This document shows, piece by piece, positions 8,928-18,194 of a DNA stretch of 62,889 bases; position 1 is the first letter of the stretch, and each line of letters opens with the position of its first letter. The translations under genes were made by a program, and so were the position numbers. The notes beneath the pieces were generated by a model that made no database searches, was not told the DNA's origin, and was given only the letters and a program-made list of their open reading frames with translations. The DNA is from Spirochaetota bacterium. Its GTDB lineage: Bacteria; Spirochaetota; UBA4802; JAFGJZ01. Location: assembly GCA_027858855.1 (NCBI GenBank), contig JAQIBV010000057.1, positions 1 to 62,889 on the forward strand, written 5' to 3'.

Positions 8928-9770
8928 ATGGCTGACGTAACTGCATCAATGATAAAAGAGCTCCGTGAAAGAACACAGGCCGGTATGCTTGACTGTAAAA
9001 AAGCGCTTACCGAATGTGATGGAGACATGGAAAAGGCTTCGGAGTTTTTGCGTAAAAAGGGACTTGCTGCTGCAAACAAACGTGCAGGTCGTGAAGCAAA
9101 AGAGGGGCTTGTTTTTGTAAAGGTTTCTGATGACAAAAAAAAGGCCTCAATTGCTGAGTTGAACTGTGAAACTGACTTTGTAGCAAAAAACGAAGATTTT
9201 CAAGCTCTTGGCGAGAAGATGACAGGAGAGATCTTTGACCGTTCATTAACTAAAGGTTCGGATATTCCTGCAGAAATGGAAGAGACTATAAAAGGCGCGA
9301 TTGCTACAACTGGCGAAAACATGGGTATCGGAGCATTTGATACGTATGAAATGCCTAACGGGGCAATTTCTACCTATATTCACAGCAATGGTAAAATAGG
9401 AGTTATGGTTGCACTCTCTTCAGAGGCGTCTGACACTGATACAATTTGTGAATTGGGAAGAGAGCTGGCAATGCAGGCAGCAGCTGCTTTTCCACAGTAT
9501 GTAAATTCGGCTGAAGTTTCTGAAAGCATAAAGGATAAAGAGCGCGAAATCTATAAAGAGCAGATGCAAAATTCAGGAAAGCCCGAGAATATTATAGACA
9601 AGATTGTTGAAGGTAAACTTTCAAAGTTTTATTCAAATGTATGTCTTATTGATCAGGTTTTCATTAAAGATAGCAGTAAAAAGGTCTCTGACCTGATTAA
9701 GGAGTACGGTACTAAATTAGGATCTCCTGTATCTGTGGACAAATTTATACGTGTGCAAATCGGAGGGTAA
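8928..9770 (+). CDS. tsf: Elongation factor Ts
   Basis: EF-Ts, 280 residues, the guanine-nucleotide exchange factor for EF-Tu. The UBA-like N-terminus (LRERTQAGMLDCKKALTE), the core segment AELNCETDFVAKNEDF and the C-terminal dimerisation region ending in RVQIGG are all present. AAAGGAGG lies just before the ATG. It is the second gene of the translation block. Confidence 0.98.
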   Translation: MADVTASMIKELRERTQAGMLDCKKALTECDGDMEKASEFLRKKGLAAANKRAGREAKEGLVFVKVSDDKKKASIAELNCETDFVAKNEDFQALGEKMTGEIFDRSLTKGSDIPAEMEETIKGAIATTGENMGIGAFDTYEMPNGAISTYIHSNGKIGVMVALSSEASDTDTICELGRELAMQAAAAFPQYVNSAEVSESIKDKEREIYKEQMQNSGKPENIIDKIVEGKLSKFYSNVCLIDQVFIKDSSKKVSDLIKEYGTKLGSPVSVDKFIRVQIGG

Positions 9771-9773
9771 CCG

Positions 9774-10490
9774 ATGAGCACTCTGCATCGCTATAAGCGG
9801 GTTCTGGTAAAATTGAGCGGAGAGGTTCTTGCCGGATCCGCTCAGGCAGGGCTTGATCCTGAAACTGTAAAAAAGGTGGCTTCGGAAGTTGTCTTAGCCG
9901 CTGAAAGTGGTGTGCAAATTGCCCTCGTTATCGGCGGGGGCAATATTTTTAGGGGTGGTCTGGGAGAAAGCCTGGGGATGAATCGTGTAACAGGCGATCA
10001 TATGGGCATGTTGGCAACTGTGATCAATTCTCTGGCACTCGCCGACATAATATCGTCAATGGGGCTTGAAGCGGTTGTGATGACCTCTTTTCAAATGCTT
10101 ACTGTGGCGGAATATTATACTGTTCGGTCTGCTGAACGCCATCTTGATAAGGGGCGTATTGTTATTGTAGCCGGTGGAACCGGAAATCCCTATTTTACTA
10201 CCGACACAGCGGCAACATTACGTGCTGTTGAGCTTAAAGCCGATCTTTTGATGAAGGCAACAAAAGTCGATGGAGTTTATGATAAAGACCCTGCGAAGCA
10301 TGCTGATGCAAAAAAAATTGACAAAATCAGTTATCTTGATGTGATACAGAAGAATCTGCGGGTAATGGATCTTACAGCTGTCTCATTATGCATGGAAAAT
10401 TCCCTGCCTGTTCGGGTCTTTAATCTGTTCAGAGATAAGTGTATTTTCCAGGCGCTTACGGGTGAAGCTGGTGGTACTGATATTCAATGA
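9774..10490 (+). CDS. pyrH: Uridylate (UMP) kinase
   Basis: Bacterial UMP kinase of 238 residues (amino-acid-kinase fold) making UDP from UMP. The N-terminus LVKLSGEVLAG, the glycine loop VIGGGNIFRGG, the GGTGNPYFTTDTAA segment and the TKVDGVYDKDP loop are typical. It starts three bases after the tsf stop behind GGAGGG, so it is translated from the same message. Confidence 0.97.
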   Translation: MSTLHRYKRVLVKLSGEVLAGSAQAGLDPETVKKVASEVVLAAESGVQIALVIGGGNIFRGGLGESLGMNRVTGDHMGMLATVINSLALADIISSMGLEAVVMTSFQMLTVAEYYTVRSAERHLDKGRIVIVAGGTGNPYFTTDTAATLRAVELKADLLMKATKVDGVYDKDPAKHADAKKIDKISYLDVIQKNLRVMDLTAVSLCMENSLPVRVFNLFRDKCIFQALTGEAGGTDIQ

Positions 10491-10580
10491 AAGAGAGTGA
10501 CGGTCTTCTTTGAGACTGAGTGGACTTATACCGGGCAAAGGCTTGCCGAAACTCAAGTAATTTAAATCGGAGGTAGTACA

Positions 10581-11138
10581 ATGGTTAATGACGTATTGAA
10601 AGATGTGGAATCCAGAATGAATAAAAGTATAAAGAATTTGGAAAAAGAATTTGTGGCGATCAGAACTGGACGTGCGAACCCTACTATTCTTGATTCAGTT
10701 TCTATTGATGCGTACGGAGCGCCAATGCCGCTTAATCAGGTTGCAACCGTATCCTGTCCAGAGGCTCGTCTGATTGTTGTGCAACCCTGGGACAAGGGGA
10801 ATCTTCCTGCAATTGAGAAGGCTATCCACAAGGCCGACCTTAATCTGAACCCTTCCAACGATGGCAATGTAATTCGCATTCAGATTCCGGAACTGACTGA
10901 AGATCGCCGTAAAGAGCTTGTAAAACAGGCGAAAAATAAGGCAGAAGATTGCCGTATAGCCGTACGTAATGTTCGTCGTGACGGTAACGATATGATTAAA
11001 GAGCTTGAAAAAGATAAGACTATATCTGAAGATGAATCAAAGAAAGAGCAGGATGGCATACAAAAGATAACTGACAAGTATATAGAGATGATTCAGAAGC
11101 TTACTGATAATAAAGAAAAGGAAATTTTAAGCATATAA
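10581..11138 (+). CDS. frr: Ribosome recycling factor
   Basis: RRF of 185 residues, which splits post-termination ribosomes with EF-G. Landmarks are the EFVAIRTGRANP segment, PLNQVATVSCPEARLIVVQP and the long C-terminal charged helix. CGGAGGTAG precedes the ATG. Its stop codon shares one base with the uppS start. Confidence 0.98.
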   Translation: MVNDVLKDVESRMNKSIKNLEKEFVAIRTGRANPTILDSVSIDAYGAPMPLNQVATVSCPEARLIVVQPWDKGNLPAIEKAIHKADLNLNPSNDGNVIRIQIPELTEDRRKELVKQAKNKAEDCRIAVRNVRRDGNDMIKELEKDKTISEDESKKEQDGIQKITDKYIEMIQKLTDNKEKEILSI

Positions 11139-11854
11139 TGCCCTCTCTTCGGGACTCTGTTGACAGAGAATTATTGCCGCAACACGTAGCAGTGATAATG
11201 GACGGGAACGGTCGATGGGCAAAAAGTCGCGGTCTTTCTCGGGCGGAGGGGCACCGTAAAGGTGCTGAAGCTATTGAGAAGCTGATGGATGCAGCATTGG
11301 AACTTTCAATTAACTCGGTTTCCTTGTATGCTTTTTCTACAGAAAACTGGTCACGGCCTCCTGCCGAGATAGGAGCATTGTGGGATCTGCTTTGTGCTTT
11401 TTTTGACGAAAAACTACCCATTATGATAGAGAAGGGTGTCCGGGTTTACCATTCCGGATCGCGAAAGAAGCTACCTGCACGGGTGTGCCGTGTTCTTGAT
11501 GAAGCTGTTTTACGAACAGCTGGCAACAAGGGTCTTAAGGTGAATTTTTGTCTTAACTATGGCGCACGACAGGAAATTGTGACCGCGGTAAATCATTGGG
11601 CAAAACAGGCTAAACCCGGAGAAAGCTTTTCAGAAAAAAAGATGGATGAGTTTTTGTATACACGAGATCTGCCCGATGTGGATCTGTTAATACGTACATC
11701 AGGTGAATGTCGTATAAGTAATTTTCTGCTTTGGCAATGCGCTTATGCGGAATTTATTTTTCTTAAGGTTATGTGGCCCGACTTTAGATCATCTCACTTG
11801 TACAGAGCAATAATTGAATTTCAAAAACGAAACAGAAGGTTTGGTGGATTATGA
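11138..11854 (+). CDS. uppS: Isoprenyl transferase (undecaprenyl diphosphate synthase)
   Basis: A cis-prenyltransferase of 238 residues making the polyprenyl carrier lipid for cell-wall synthesis. The active-site MDGNGRWAKSRG carries the catalytic Asp22. FSTENWSRP, NYGARQEI and LLIRTSGE are all present. It overlaps frr by one base and cdsA by four, so it is firmly in the operon. Confidence 0.96.
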   Translation: MPSLRDSVDRELLPQHVAVIMDGNGRWAKSRGLSRAEGHRKGAEAIEKLMDAALELSINSVSLYAFSTENWSRPPAEIGALWDLLCAFFDEKLPIMIEKGVRVYHSGSRKKLPARVCRVLDEAVLRTAGNKGLKVNFCLNYGARQEIVTAVNHWAKQAKPGESFSEKKMDEFLYTRDLPDVDLLIRTSGECRISNFLLWQCAYAEFIFLKVMWPDFRSSHLYRAIIEFQKRNRRFGGL

Positions 11855-12735
11855 GATCACGGACATGGGATACTTTTCAACGAATACTGAGCGCTTTGGT
11901 TGCTTTGCCTGTTTACTTCTTCCTGATATTTTTTGACAAGTATTATACAGTTGGGATTCTGGTTCTTTCTTTAATCGTGACACTTGCCTGTCTGTATGAG
12001 TTTTATCAAATAGCTTCAGCTAAGGGGAGCAGTACCCCCTTTGTTATTCCAGGTTTAATCGCGGCCTTTGCAATTAATGTAATAATCTATATGTTCAGTT
12101 TCGGCCGTGTTTATGGTTTCGAAAGATACCTGACACTATTTGATGTCAGGATCATTTTTGCCGTATTTATCTTTCTTGGAGTTATCATAAGTGCATTGCA
12201 TATAGTTCTCCGCCCCCTGTCAGACGGAATATATGCTCTTGCGACTACTGTTTTCGGTATTGTATTTATTGTTGTGCCCTATTCGCATATAATTTTAATG
12301 AAGGCTCTGCCCGATGGAATCTATTATATCTTTATTTTGCATCTGGTAATAATGTTTAATGACTCCTTTGCCTACTTCGGCGGTGTCTTTTTCGGCTCGC
12401 ATAAAACCGGTTTTCCGGTCTCTCCCAATAAATCGTGGGAGGGCTATTTTTCCGGAATGCTTTTCAGCACAGTGATTATTATTTTTGCAAACGAAGCCTT
12501 TCAGATATTTTTCGACAGACATCTGTTCTCTCTTTTTGAAGCAATATTGCTTGGAATGCTGCTCTCCCTCCTTGGAGACATCGGGGATCTGGTCGAGTCA
12601 GCCATAAAACGGGATGCTGAAATTAAGGATTCCGGCACAATTATTCCGGGACATGGAGGAATGTGGGATGTCTTTGATGCTCTGATTTTCGTGTTCCCAG
12701 TCTTCTATTACTACCTGAAACTGAAGGGAGTATAG
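11851..12735 (+). CDS. cdsA: Phosphatidate cytidylyltransferase
   Basis: A membrane enzyme of 294 residues making CDP-diacylglycerol. Several hydrophobic helices precede the C-terminal signature region SAIKRDAEIKDSGTIIPGHG and GGMWDVFDAL. The usual D-R-x-D reads D-V-F-D here, a small departure from the textbook signature. It overlaps uppS through ATGA and abuts dxr. Confidence 0.95.
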   Translation: MRSRTWDTFQRILSALVALPVYFFLIFFDKYYTVGILVLSLIVTLACLYEFYQIASAKGSSTPFVIPGLIAAFAINVIIYMFSFGRVYGFERYLTLFDVRIIFAVFIFLGVIISALHIVLRPLSDGIYALATTVFGIVFIVVPYSHIILMKALPDGIYYIFILHLVIMFNDSFAYFGGVFFGSHKTGFPVSPNKSWEGYFSGMLFSTVIIIFANEAFQIFFDRHLFSLFEAILLGMLLSLLGDIGDLVESAIKRDAEIKDSGTIIPGHGGMWDVFDALIFVFPVFYYYLKLKGV

Positions 12736-13893
12736 ATGCCCCGTGAGGTAATTATTCTCGGCTCTACCGGGTCAATCGGGTGCAGCACACTTCGGGTAAT
12801 TGATGAGCACCCTGACCTTTTCTCGGTTAAGGCGCTGGTCTGCAATTCCAATATTTCATGCTTAACCGAACAGCTCTGCCGATACAAGCCATCATTCTGT
12901 GGTATAACATCGCTTAATGATTCATCAGTCGACTCTCTGCGCTCCTCATTTCCTGATACATCGTTTTTTATTGGCAAAGATGCTGCAATTGATGTTGTTG
13001 CCGAAGGTGCCGATATTTGTGTTTCGGCAATAGTAGGTGCAGCCGGTTTTTTGCCTTCGCTTGCTGCCTTAAAAAGCTGTAAACGGATAGCTCTTGCTAA
13101 TAAAGAGACCCTGGTTATGGGAGGAGAACTATTTTTTAATGAAGCATCTCGATGCAAATCTGAAGTTATACCGGTCGATAGTGAACATAGTGCGGTTTTC
13201 GCGCTTCTTAATGGACTTCCTGATAACGAAGTCGAGTCTGTGGTTCTAACCGCTTCGGGGGGCAGTCTTCGTGAGTATCCTCTTGATCAATTATCTGATG
13301 TCACGCCGGATCAGGCTTTGGCACATCCTACATGGAATATGGGCTGCAAAATTACTATCGATTCTGCAACGTTGATGAATAAAGGTTTTGAAGTGATCGA
13401 AGCGCACCATCTGTTTTCCTTGCCTTATGACAAAATAAAGGTTCTTGTGCATCCCGAAAGTCTTATTCATTCATTGGTTCAAACAGTAGGTGGAGCTCTG
13501 CACGCGCACCTTGGTGTTGCCGATATGGTTTTCCCAATTTCTTATGCGCTCTTGTATCCGGAAATAATCCCGAACAGCTTTAAAAAACTTGACCTGGTAG
13601 AGGCCGGTTCACTTACTTTTAAAAAACTCGATGATAAACGGTATCCCGCTCTTTTGCTCTGTTACGAGGCAGGTTTACGTGGTGGTTTGGCGCCGGCAAT
13701 ATTGAATGCTTCTAATGAAGTAGCTGTTCATGCGTTTTTAAACCGGAAAATTCGTTTCACACAAATAGTAGAAGTAGTAGACGTAGCCCTGAATGAGTTG
13801 GGTGCTTTGTCTTCCGTGGATGTCGGTTCCATTCTTGATGCCGATGCCCGGGCCCGTGTAGTTGCGGATGATTTTATAAAAAAACTGGGATGA
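12736..13893 (+). CDS. dxr: 1-deoxy-D-xylulose-5-phosphate reductoisomerase
   Basis: Second enzyme of the MEP isoprenoid pathway, 385 residues. It shows the NADPH fold GSTGSIGCSTL, ALANKETLVMGGE, the metal/substrate segment PVDSEHSAVF and the HPESLIHSLV loop. The start follows the cdsA stop directly. It shows the organism makes isoprenoids by MEP, in keeping with uppS next door. Confidence 0.97.
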   Translation: MPREVIILGSTGSIGCSTLRVIDEHPDLFSVKALVCNSNISCLTEQLCRYKPSFCGITSLNDSSVDSLRSSFPDTSFFIGKDAAIDVVAEGADICVSAIVGAAGFLPSLAALKSCKRIALANKETLVMGGELFFNEASRCKSEVIPVDSEHSAVFALLNGLPDNEVESVVLTASGGSLREYPLDQLSDVTPDQALAHPTWNMGCKITIDSATLMNKGFEVIEAHHLFSLPYDKIKVLVHPESLIHSLVQTVGGALHAHLGVADMVFPISYALLYPEIIPNSFKKLDLVEAGSLTFKKLDDKRYPALLLCYEAGLRGGLAPAILNASNEVAVHAFLNRKIRFTQIVEVVDVALNELGALSSVDVGSILDADARARVVADDFIKKLG

Positions 13894-13900
13894 GGTTATT

Positions 13901-15442
13901 ATGTTAGACACACTTATATACATTGCTTCAGCAGCTGTTCTGCTTGGATGCTCGATTTTTGTTCATGAGTTGGGTCACCTTTTGGGCGGCAAAATGGTCG
14001 GAATAAAGGCGAGGGTCTTCTCGTTGGGTTACGGCAAGGGGTTTATCAAAAAGAAGTGGGGTGATACAACCTATCAGATAACTCTAATTCCCTTTGGTGG
14101 ATATTGCGCATTCTATGGCGACAACCCGTCAGAAGATCTTAATGGAAAAGAGTATGAGTTTTATACTGCATCGCCGTGGAGACGGATTGTTACTGTAATA
14201 ATGGGGCCTCTCTTCAATCTTTTCTTTGGAATCATTCTGTTTTTTGCCTTGAATATTGCTGGTTATGAGGTCGAGACCAACCGTATAATGATACCGCAAC
14301 ACTCTTCAATTGAGCTACCTGCTACGACTGCCGGCTTGAAAACCGGAGATCTGGTAGTGGCCATTGATGGAGAACCGGTCAGTTCGTTCATGGATATCCA
14401 GAGCGCTGTTGTTTTTTCAGACGGACAAGAACTGGAATTTACTGTCGAGCGTTCTGGTGTGACAGAATCTTTTAAGGTTGCTCCCCGTACTTTTTCAGAC
14501 GGTGGCTATTATTCCATAGGAGTCACTCCCTATGGAACTTCGGTTCTGATAACCGCGGTAGAACCATCTGATGTCGCGGAAAAAGCCGGCCTTAAACCCT
14601 ATGATGAAGTAGTTGCCATTAATGGAGTTACTCTTGAAGGTTCACAGCATTTTTCAGACACACTTCAAAAAAATGGGGGGGTACCACTTGATTTGACTGT
14701 TAAGCGATCAGGTAACCTGATCGATATTCCTCTTACTCCGCGCTTTCGAGAGCAGCTTGTATTGACCGGTTTTCATGACACAAGGTTTCCCGAAGAATCC
14801 TATGAAATCAGTGTGACTGATCTTGATACTATTCGTTCGGCAATCAAAAAAGAGGCCGTCACTGTTAATGGTAAGAAGGTTGCTGATTACGATTCCTTTT
14901 TAGCCCTGATCGAAGCCCAGAAGGGGAATGACGTTGAGATTGAAACAAACGGTGGCAGCTACAAGGCCCAGGTTGAGTATCGTAAAACCGGATTCATAGG
15001 AGTCGCAACATACCCGGCTCCCGAAATGGTGCCGGTTAAATATGGAGTTGGTGAGGCTTTTTCCAAGGCTGTTGTTGATCCATTTACCTTCATCGCTCAG
15101 AACCTTCAGGGAATGAAGATGCTGTTTACCGGCAAGATAAGCGCAAAGGACAATATTTCAGGGCCGGTTCAGATAGCAAAGATTGCCGGTGATACAATGC
15201 GTTATCGAGGTATTCGCGAGTATCTGCTTTTTATGGCTCGTATATCCATCATACTAATGATGATGAACCTTTTGCCGATACCCGCGGTTGATGGAAGCCA
15301 CATTCTGTTTTATCTTGTGGAAGCCCTTCGCGGAAAGCCTCTGCCCCCAGTAGTTATGGAGAAGGTTCAGGCCTTCGGATTCTTTTTATTGATTGGCTTA
15401 GGGGTTCTCGTTCTCTTCAACGATATCGCCAGGCTCATCTAA
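13901..15442 (+). CDS. rseP: Site-2 zinc metalloprotease, RseP family, with two or more PDZ domains
   Basis: An M50 intramembrane protease of 513 residues, longer than the usual roughly 450. The first membrane helix holds VHELGH (His22, Glu23, His26). The last third holds NLLPIPAVDG with the third zinc ligand Asp. Two PDZ domains lie at about 125-205 and 210-285, and the following stretch to about 365 (with EAVTVNGKKVADYDSF) looks like a further PDZ-like unit. Expected to cleave anti-sigma factors or signal peptides in the inner membrane. Its last 45 bp overlap a gene on the other strand. Confidence 0.93.
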   Translation: MLDTLIYIASAAVLLGCSIFVHELGHLLGGKMVGIKARVFSLGYGKGFIKKKWGDTTYQITLIPFGGYCAFYGDNPSEDLNGKEYEFYTASPWRRIVTVIMGPLFNLFFGIILFFALNIAGYEVETNRIMIPQHSSIELPATTAGLKTGDLVVAIDGEPVSSFMDIQSAVVFSDGQELEFTVERSGVTESFKVAPRTFSDGGYYSIGVTPYGTSVLITAVEPSDVAEKAGLKPYDEVVAINGVTLEGSQHFSDTLQKNGGVPLDLTVKRSGNLIDIPLTPRFREQLVLTGFHDTRFPEESYEISVTDLDTIRSAIKKEAVTVNGKKVADYDSFLALIEAQKGNDVEIETNGGSYKAQVEYRKTGFIGVATYPAPEMVPVKYGVGEAFSKAVVDPFTFIAQNLQGMKMLFTGKISAKDNISGPVQIAKIAGDTMRYRGIREYLLFMARISIILMMMNLLPIPAVDGSHILFYLVEALRGKPLPPVVMEKVQAFGFFLLIGLGVLVLFNDIARLI

Positions 15443-16789
15443 TAGCAGTTCTCTGTTTTCCTTGCGTGAAATTTTCCACGTAAGGAAAACCATTCCAATA
15501 ACTACCGGAACAAGGGCAATACTTAGAATGTCTCCCTGCAGTAAAAGAACTACCCAGCTTCTGAAGGGATTTCCTCCATCAAGAAAACTGGTAAATAATC
15601 CGTCGTAACCCTCAATTTTAAAGTTGGATTCTCGCGCCATATCGGTAACTACAGGCGCAAACATAGATGCATAATACAGATTTATAATAACAACGGGAAT
15701 TCCGATTATGAAAGATTTAACGATGTTGCCTTTTGTAGCAACTGTTATTATCGCAACAGGGACAAGCAGATTCGTCAAGTCGCCTATCGGTATGAAGTTT
15801 ACACCCGGTAATATTATTGCAAGAATAATGGAAACTGGTATCAGCAGAAGTGCAGTAACAAGAACCGCGGGTACTGCGAAAAGAACTGCAACATCAAGAC
15901 CTATGTAGGTTGTGCCAAGGTGTGAAAATTTACGGGTAATGAAGAGTTTCATACCCTCAGAAATCGGAATAAGGGCTGAGCCCAGAATTTCGCCCATCTT
16001 TGGAAGTATAAACACTACAGCCGCAAAACCGAATGCCAGGTTTAAAAGTTCACGAACTTCGTAACCACCGGCAATACCAAGAAGAAGACCAATAATAATT
16101 CCAAGGACCATCGGTTCTCCCAGAAGCCCGAGTTTTTTTCGCATATGCTCGGGGTCAGCCTTTATCGAGCGTATGCCTGGTATTCGATCCAGAAACGCGT
16201 TGATGACCGAGGCTATAGGATAGTGAATTATCCCCGACAGGTGGGGGATACATATTCCGTCCATTCCGGTAAGTTTATTAACCAGAGGGGCACTCCATTC
16301 TGCCAGTTTCAGTGTGAAAATAAAACCGGCGGCGGAAGTTGCGATGGCAAGCCAGGCGTTGCCGGTGGTATGGTGAACCAGAGCAGCCAGAAAAATGGGG
16401 TGCCAGTAGTTCCAGATGTCGATGTTGACGGTTTTTGTAAGCCGGCTTACCAGCATAATTATGTTTATGGTCATGAAGATTACAAGAAGAAGCGGTGCCA
16501 GGCTGTACGACCAGGTAATTCCGGCCAAAGGGGGCCAGCCTGTGTCCAGAACCGGAAGGTTCAGGCCTGAACGGATAATGATTGCCTGCATAACCGGATT
16601 AATTATTTTAACAAAGAAGTCGAAAGTCATAAAAATCCCTATGAAAGCAATTCCCAGGGTCAAAGCCGATTTAAGAGCAATTGTTGTTTTAATACGAAAA
16701 ACAAGAGCCATAATAAAGATGATGATTGGCAGCATTACATAGGGCTCGAAGCTGAGAAAGTATTGCAGAGCTGAGTTTAATGTGTTCAT
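15398..16789 (-). CDS. PTS system galactitol-type IIC permease
   Basis: A 463-residue polytopic protein with about 11-12 hydrophobic segments, resembling EIIC of the galactitol (GatC) family (for example FGFAAVVFILPKMGEILGSA and the two halves with conserved GMDG and GDLTNLLVP). It would carry sugar or polyol across the inner membrane with phosphorylation, but no IIA or IIB gene is in the window. Either these are elsewhere or it works as a plain transporter. It is convergent with rseP and overlaps its 3' end by 45 bp. The ribosome-binding site is weak. Confidence 0.85.
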   Translation of the reverse strand: MNTLNSALQYFLSFEPYVMLPIIIFIMALVFRIKTTIALKSALTLGIAFIGIFMTFDFFVKIINPVMQAIIIRSGLNLPVLDTGWPPLAGITWSYSLAPLLLVIFMTINIIMLVSRLTKTVNIDIWNYWHPIFLAALVHHTTGNAWLAIATSAAGFIFTLKLAEWSAPLVNKLTGMDGICIPHLSGIIHYPIASVINAFLDRIPGIRSIKADPEHMRKKLGLLGEPMVLGIIIGLLLGIAGGYEVRELLNLAFGFAAVVFILPKMGEILGSALIPISEGMKLFITRKFSHLGTTYIGLDVAVLFAVPAVLVTALLLIPVSIILAIILPGVNFIPIGDLTNLLVPVAIITVATKGNIVKSFIIGIPVVIINLYYASMFAPVVTDMARESNFKIEGYDGLFTSFLDGGNPFRSWVVLLLQGDILSIALVPVVIGMVFLTWKISRKENRELLLDEPGDIVEENENP

Positions 16790-17146
16790 ATAGCCTCTTC
16801 TTCAATCATTTTGAGTGCAGTAATTCTTGAAAAGCCATGTCCGTTATAGGGGTGTGTCTTAAAACACTCTCAATATTATTTTAAAAAAGTACATGTGTAA
16901 TATTATGTCAATTTTGAGGGGTGTCCGCTAGTTGTCAATGAGAAAGTTCATTTTATGTATATAGAAGTTAATTGCGTTAATGCAGTCAGTTGATGTTGAT
17001 TTTTTTGATTGCTCAGAACAAACTGGATTTTTCGAGCTTATCTGCTTGACAAACAGGCTTGGATGTCATATATATTTGCTTATAAAATCGGAGTCTATAG
17101 TTCTCTGTATACTGTTATGCCGGTTAATAAAATAAGGAGATTTAAC
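16790..17146. other. Gene-free divergent region between PTS IIC and lipoprotein gene
   Basis: This AT-rich stretch of 357 bp serves as the 5' region for genes on both sides. The right half holds the clear promoter at 17046-17076. On the reverse strand a TTGACA lies near 16904-16909, but I see no well spaced -10. Confidence 0.5.
17046..17076 (+). promoter_or_regulatory. Sigma-70-type promoter for the 17.1-kb lipoprotein
   Basis: TTGACA at 17046-17051, a 17-base spacer and TATATA at 17069-17074 (or TATATT two bases later). Transcription would begin near 17082, upstream of the ATG at 17147. This supports the short form of that gene. Confidence 0.75.
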
Positions 17147-17779
17147 ATGTGTAAAAGATTTCTCTCATTTTTGTTTATTATTATTTTTTTGTTTTTGGTT
17201 ACTTCATGTGGTGAAGACGAAAAAGAAGATGCTATCGATTTAGGTCCGTCAACCATTGATGATTACCCTAAGGGTGAAGTTGATGAAGCAAAGGCAGCTA
17301 TATTGCTGGATGATGTTATGTCTGCGGTTAACAGTGTTGAAGCTCTAGCGGTTGCTGATGGAAAAAGTTCAACACGCGCGAAACAAACGGAATCAATTAG
17401 TTATACCGATCCTTCCGGAAATCTGGAGGTGACTGGCGAAGCTTCTGTAGATGACTCTGATGGAAGTTTTGAGGTCAGTATGAAAATGCTGTTCTCAGAT
17501 TACCTTGCTGGAAATGGTATTTTACTGCATGGAATAGTGAAAATGGACTATGACGGAACTATTTCCGATACAGTATATGATCTGAATTACACCTATTCAG
17601 GTGATTATAAGGTTTTATATGAAAACCAGCGGTACGATATTTCATGGGATTTTAAGATGACAATGAGTATGGATTATGCAGGTGAAGCTACCACAATTGA
17701 TTATACCTACACAGGAAGCTACACTTGTAATGGAGAAACCTTCCAGGTTGAGGATCTTTATGGTTCATATGAATATTAA
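17147..17779 (+). CDS. Putative lipoprotein, unknown function
   Basis: A 210-residue lipoprotein. The signal is basic then strongly hydrophobic and ends in a clear lipobox, VTSC, with the Cys at residue 21. The mature part begins with an acidic linker (GEDEKEDAID) and continues into a beta-rich region with many Tyr/Thr/Asp alternations, suggesting a beta-sandwich or barrel-like fold. I chose ATG 17147 because AAGGAGA precedes it and the lipobox is then correctly placed; the longer frame from 17009 would cross its promoter. No family recognised. Confidence 0.8.
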   Translation: MCKRFLSFLFIIIFLFLVTSCGEDEKEDAIDLGPSTIDDYPKGEVDEAKAAILLDDVMSAVNSVEALAVADGKSSTRAKQTESISYTDPSGNLEVTGEASVDDSDGSFEVSMKMLFSDYLAGNGILLHGIVKMDYDGTISDTVYDLNYTYSGDYKVLYENQRYDISWDFKMTMSMDYAGEATTIDYTYTGSYTCNGETFQVEDLYGSYEY

Positions 17780-18194
17780 GAATAAGATGGAATATACGGA
17801 AAGTAGAGTTTTCTGACTGGCAGGTTTCTTTGGAAAACCTAATGAGTCTGTCATTAGATCTGATTGCCAGAATCTCATTAAAAGGCAATGAATAGTTATA
17901 AAAAATCTGTCCTGTTGGGCAGATTTTTTGCCCGTTAAGGCCGATAAGCCCCTTATGTTAATTTATTCGAGATCTTCAGGAAGCCGGAAGTTCAGTAAAT
18001 TGATACTGTATACTACAGGTTTAAGCTTTTTGTATGTTTATGATTCCACTATCTGACTGATTTCGTCAATAGCCTTTACATCAAATATCGACAGTTTAAA
18101 AAAACACACTATGTGTCTAAAGATTGGGTTATCATTTTCCGATGCCTTGTAACAGTGTTTTGTCACTTTTGACAGAACTATAAGGAGGTAGAGG
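17780..18194. other. Gene-free stretch with one terminator
   Basis: 415 bp without a supportable ORF. It holds the terminator at 17900-17929 and then AT-rich DNA leading to the SprA-related gene. No promoter with good hexamers is evident. Confidence 0.5.
17900..17929 (+). terminator. Intrinsic terminator after the lipoprotein gene
   Basis: AAAAAATCTGTCC pairs with GGGCAGATTTTTT (one G-U pair) around a TGTT loop, and the right arm provides the T-run. The A-rich left arm lets it work on both strands. Confidence 0.85.

Noticed and set aside
17009-17146. N-terminal extension of the lipoprotein gene
   Set aside because: It would cross a good promoter (TTGACA/TATATA) and misplace the lipobox.
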